5,600 nt of DNA from Thermoplasmata archaeon (GTDB lineage: Archaea; Thermoplasmatota; Thermoplasmata; Thermoplasmatales; Thermoplasmataceae). The notes beneath the pieces were generated by a model. It saw only the letters and a list, made by a program, of their open reading frames with translations. It was not told the DNA's origin and did not search any database. The first letter of the stretch is position 1; every line of letters begins with the position of its first letter. Position numbers and translations under genes: made by a program. Positions 4,539 through 5,600 of the stretch are shown here, piece after piece. The stretch spans positions 1 through 5,600 of the forward strand of contig JAJZXP010000457.1 of NCBI GenBank assembly GCA_021806345.1, given 5' to 3'.

Positions 4539-5600
4539 ATGAGTGTGAAGGAGTCTTATATAGAAGCTGAACTCTATAGAATATTCAAGAATGCTATTGA
4601 AGCAACACCTGAATTTTTTGGGGTTACTTTTACGGATATTAAAGACCGAATGAAGGTATCCAGTGGAGAAGCAGATATAGTAATCTTTGGAAAAGTTGTA
4701 GGTGAGCCATTCACAATCGTGATAGAGACAAAGAAACGCGGGAAAAAATATGATCAAAGACTTGACCCGTACAGCATAACCGTGATTGGCCAAGCCCTGG
4801 GATACGCTGCAGCTTTACAGTCAAGACTTATTGCAACCACAAATGGAGACATTTTCGTAATTTTTGATGTCAACAAGCAGGGAACGATATTGCAACGCCG
4901 GGTTGGAAAAAGCTACAAAGTCGAGATGAATCAAAATTTTGCGCTCTCTGTGTTCCGCAATATATCCCTTTACCTAACTGGAAGGTTGGAAACAGTTGAA
5001 CTTGGCGATGCTTTCATTGAAAGGCTAAGGTATTTCCACGCTTTGATCTCACCCTTTGTGTATGATTCTCTCGAAGAAGAGTTGCTGACCAATCGGGCAT
5101 TCGAGAATACATTTAGCAAGTGGCTTAAAGAACAGGGCTTCAGCCTTACAAATGCGGTTAAGCACAATGTTGCCGAACAAGCAGCCTACCTTATCATGAA
5201 CAGAATAATTTTTTATAAGACCCTTGAATCTTACCAGAAAAACCTTAAGCTACTCCCTCTTGTGGCACAGCCAGACGAAGAGTTTAATCCAAGAACGCTA
5301 CAGGATCGTATTGGGGATTGCTTCAATTATATTGTTTCATCCATAGACTACGAAGCGGTTTTCACCAAGTCACACATATTTGATGAAATTCCATATTCAG
5401 GCCCATTGCTAAGTTATTTGAATGACTTCATAAGGGATATTGAGCAATACAACCTCTCCGAGATCAATAGGGATGTTATTGGAGAGGTCTACCAAAGGCT
5501 AATCCCGATAGACGAACGGAAGAGGCTGGGGCAATACTATACCCCGAATCAAGTAAGCGATCTGATAACGCGATTCTGCATAAGAAATAGCGATGATACA
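4539..5600 (+). CDS. Fused restriction nuclease / N6-adenine DNA methylase (type IIG-like), 3' end outside the window
   Basis: The frame is open from ATG 4539 to the window edge (354 codons). The preceding in-frame stop is TGA 4515-4517 and no other usual start lies between, so the start is firm. Residues 1-110 form a PD-(D/E)XK nuclease domain: E44 and D46 in SGEADIVIF, E63 and K65 in FTIVIETKK, and Q85/Y89 of the QxxxY motif in QALGYA. LIATTNGDIFVIFD (97-110) resembles the end of type I R-subunit nuclease cores. A long helical linker or specificity-like region follows (about 130-310). Then comes IGEVYQRLIPIDERKRL-GQYYTPNQVSDLI (314-343), the hallmark leader of N6-adenine methylases of type I/IIG enzymes, just before SAM-binding motif I. 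That motif, the NPPY motif and any target-recognition domain lie beyond the window. The likely function is a single-chain restriction-modification enzyme; whether it is intact cannot be judged here. Confidence 0.88.
   Translation, partial: MSVKESYIEAELYRIFKNAIEATPEFFGVTFTDIKDRMKVSSGEADIVIFGKVVGEPFTIVIETKKRGKKYDQRLDPYSITVIGQALGYAAALQSRLIATTNGDIFVIFDVNKQGTILQRRVGKSYKVEMNQNFALSVFRNISLYLTGRLETVELGDAFIERLRYFHALISPFVYDSLEEELLTNRAFENTFSKWLKEQGFSLTNAVKHNVAEQAAYLIMNRIIFYKTLESYQKNLKLLPLVAQPDEEFNPRTLQDRIGDCFNYIVSSIDYEAVFTKSHIFDEIPYSGPLLSYLNDFIRDIEQYNLSEINRDVIGEVYQRLIPIDERKRLGQYYTPNQVSDLITRFCIRNSDDT

Noticed and set aside
4506..5167. Minus-strand frames at 4506-4793 and 4970-5167.
   Set aside because: They lie opposite the restriction-modification gene, whose motifs are clear on the plus strand.
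1..5600. CRISPR arrays, tRNA or rRNA genes.
   Set aside because: I saw no regularly spaced repeats and no tRNA-like cloverleaf or conserved rRNA segments when reading both strands.

Overview
The window looks archaeal, most likely from the Thermoplasmata (Thermoplasma/Ferroplasma-like acidophiles). This is an inference. It rests on AT-rich TATA boxes 25-35 bases before several starts, short or absent leaders at some genes and GGAGG ribosome sites at others, heavy use of AGG/AGA, ATA and GGA codons, and the style of the mobile elements. No 16S rRNA or other taxonomic marker is present.

Layout. Bases 1-445 hold no gene I can support, only a possible 3' gene end at the left edge and a cluster of GGCAT/ATGCC motifs. 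At 446-471 a perfect 6-bp hairpin palindrome sits just upstream of a strong TATA box. A small unrecognised ORF with a strong ribosome site follows at 616 and runs into an insertion sequence. That element (about 788-1859) is a nearly complete IS630-family copy. It has 28-bp imperfect terminal repeats, TA flanks, and a two-frame transposase joined at an A8 run by a -1 shift. Right of it lies the 3' 110 codons of a DNA methyltransferase gene without its catalytic part (1862-2193). From 2232 to 4264 there is a tight two-gene unit: a 516-residue OLD/AAA_15-type ATPase, then a 159-residue protein with a possible degenerate nuclease core, separated by 2 bases. Bases 4265-4500 carry what looks like the left end of a dead IS110-family element: a GC-rich double-hairpin segment followed by a 31-codon stub of the transposase. 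From 4539 to the right edge runs a gene for a fused restriction-modification enzyme, a PD-(D/E)XK nuclease plus the start of an N6-adenine methylase. It is cut off by the window before its SAM-binding and catalytic motifs.

Taken together this is an accessory, defence-island type of region. Restriction-modification genes, a methylase fragment, an ATPase/effector pair of unknown specificity and two transposon families lie side by side, and several pieces are broken. The most interesting unit is the ATPase plus small-protein operon, a plausible undescribed two-component defence module. Next are the IS630 frameshift and the possible orphan IS110 RNA. All family assignments come from motif recognition by eye; no searches were run.
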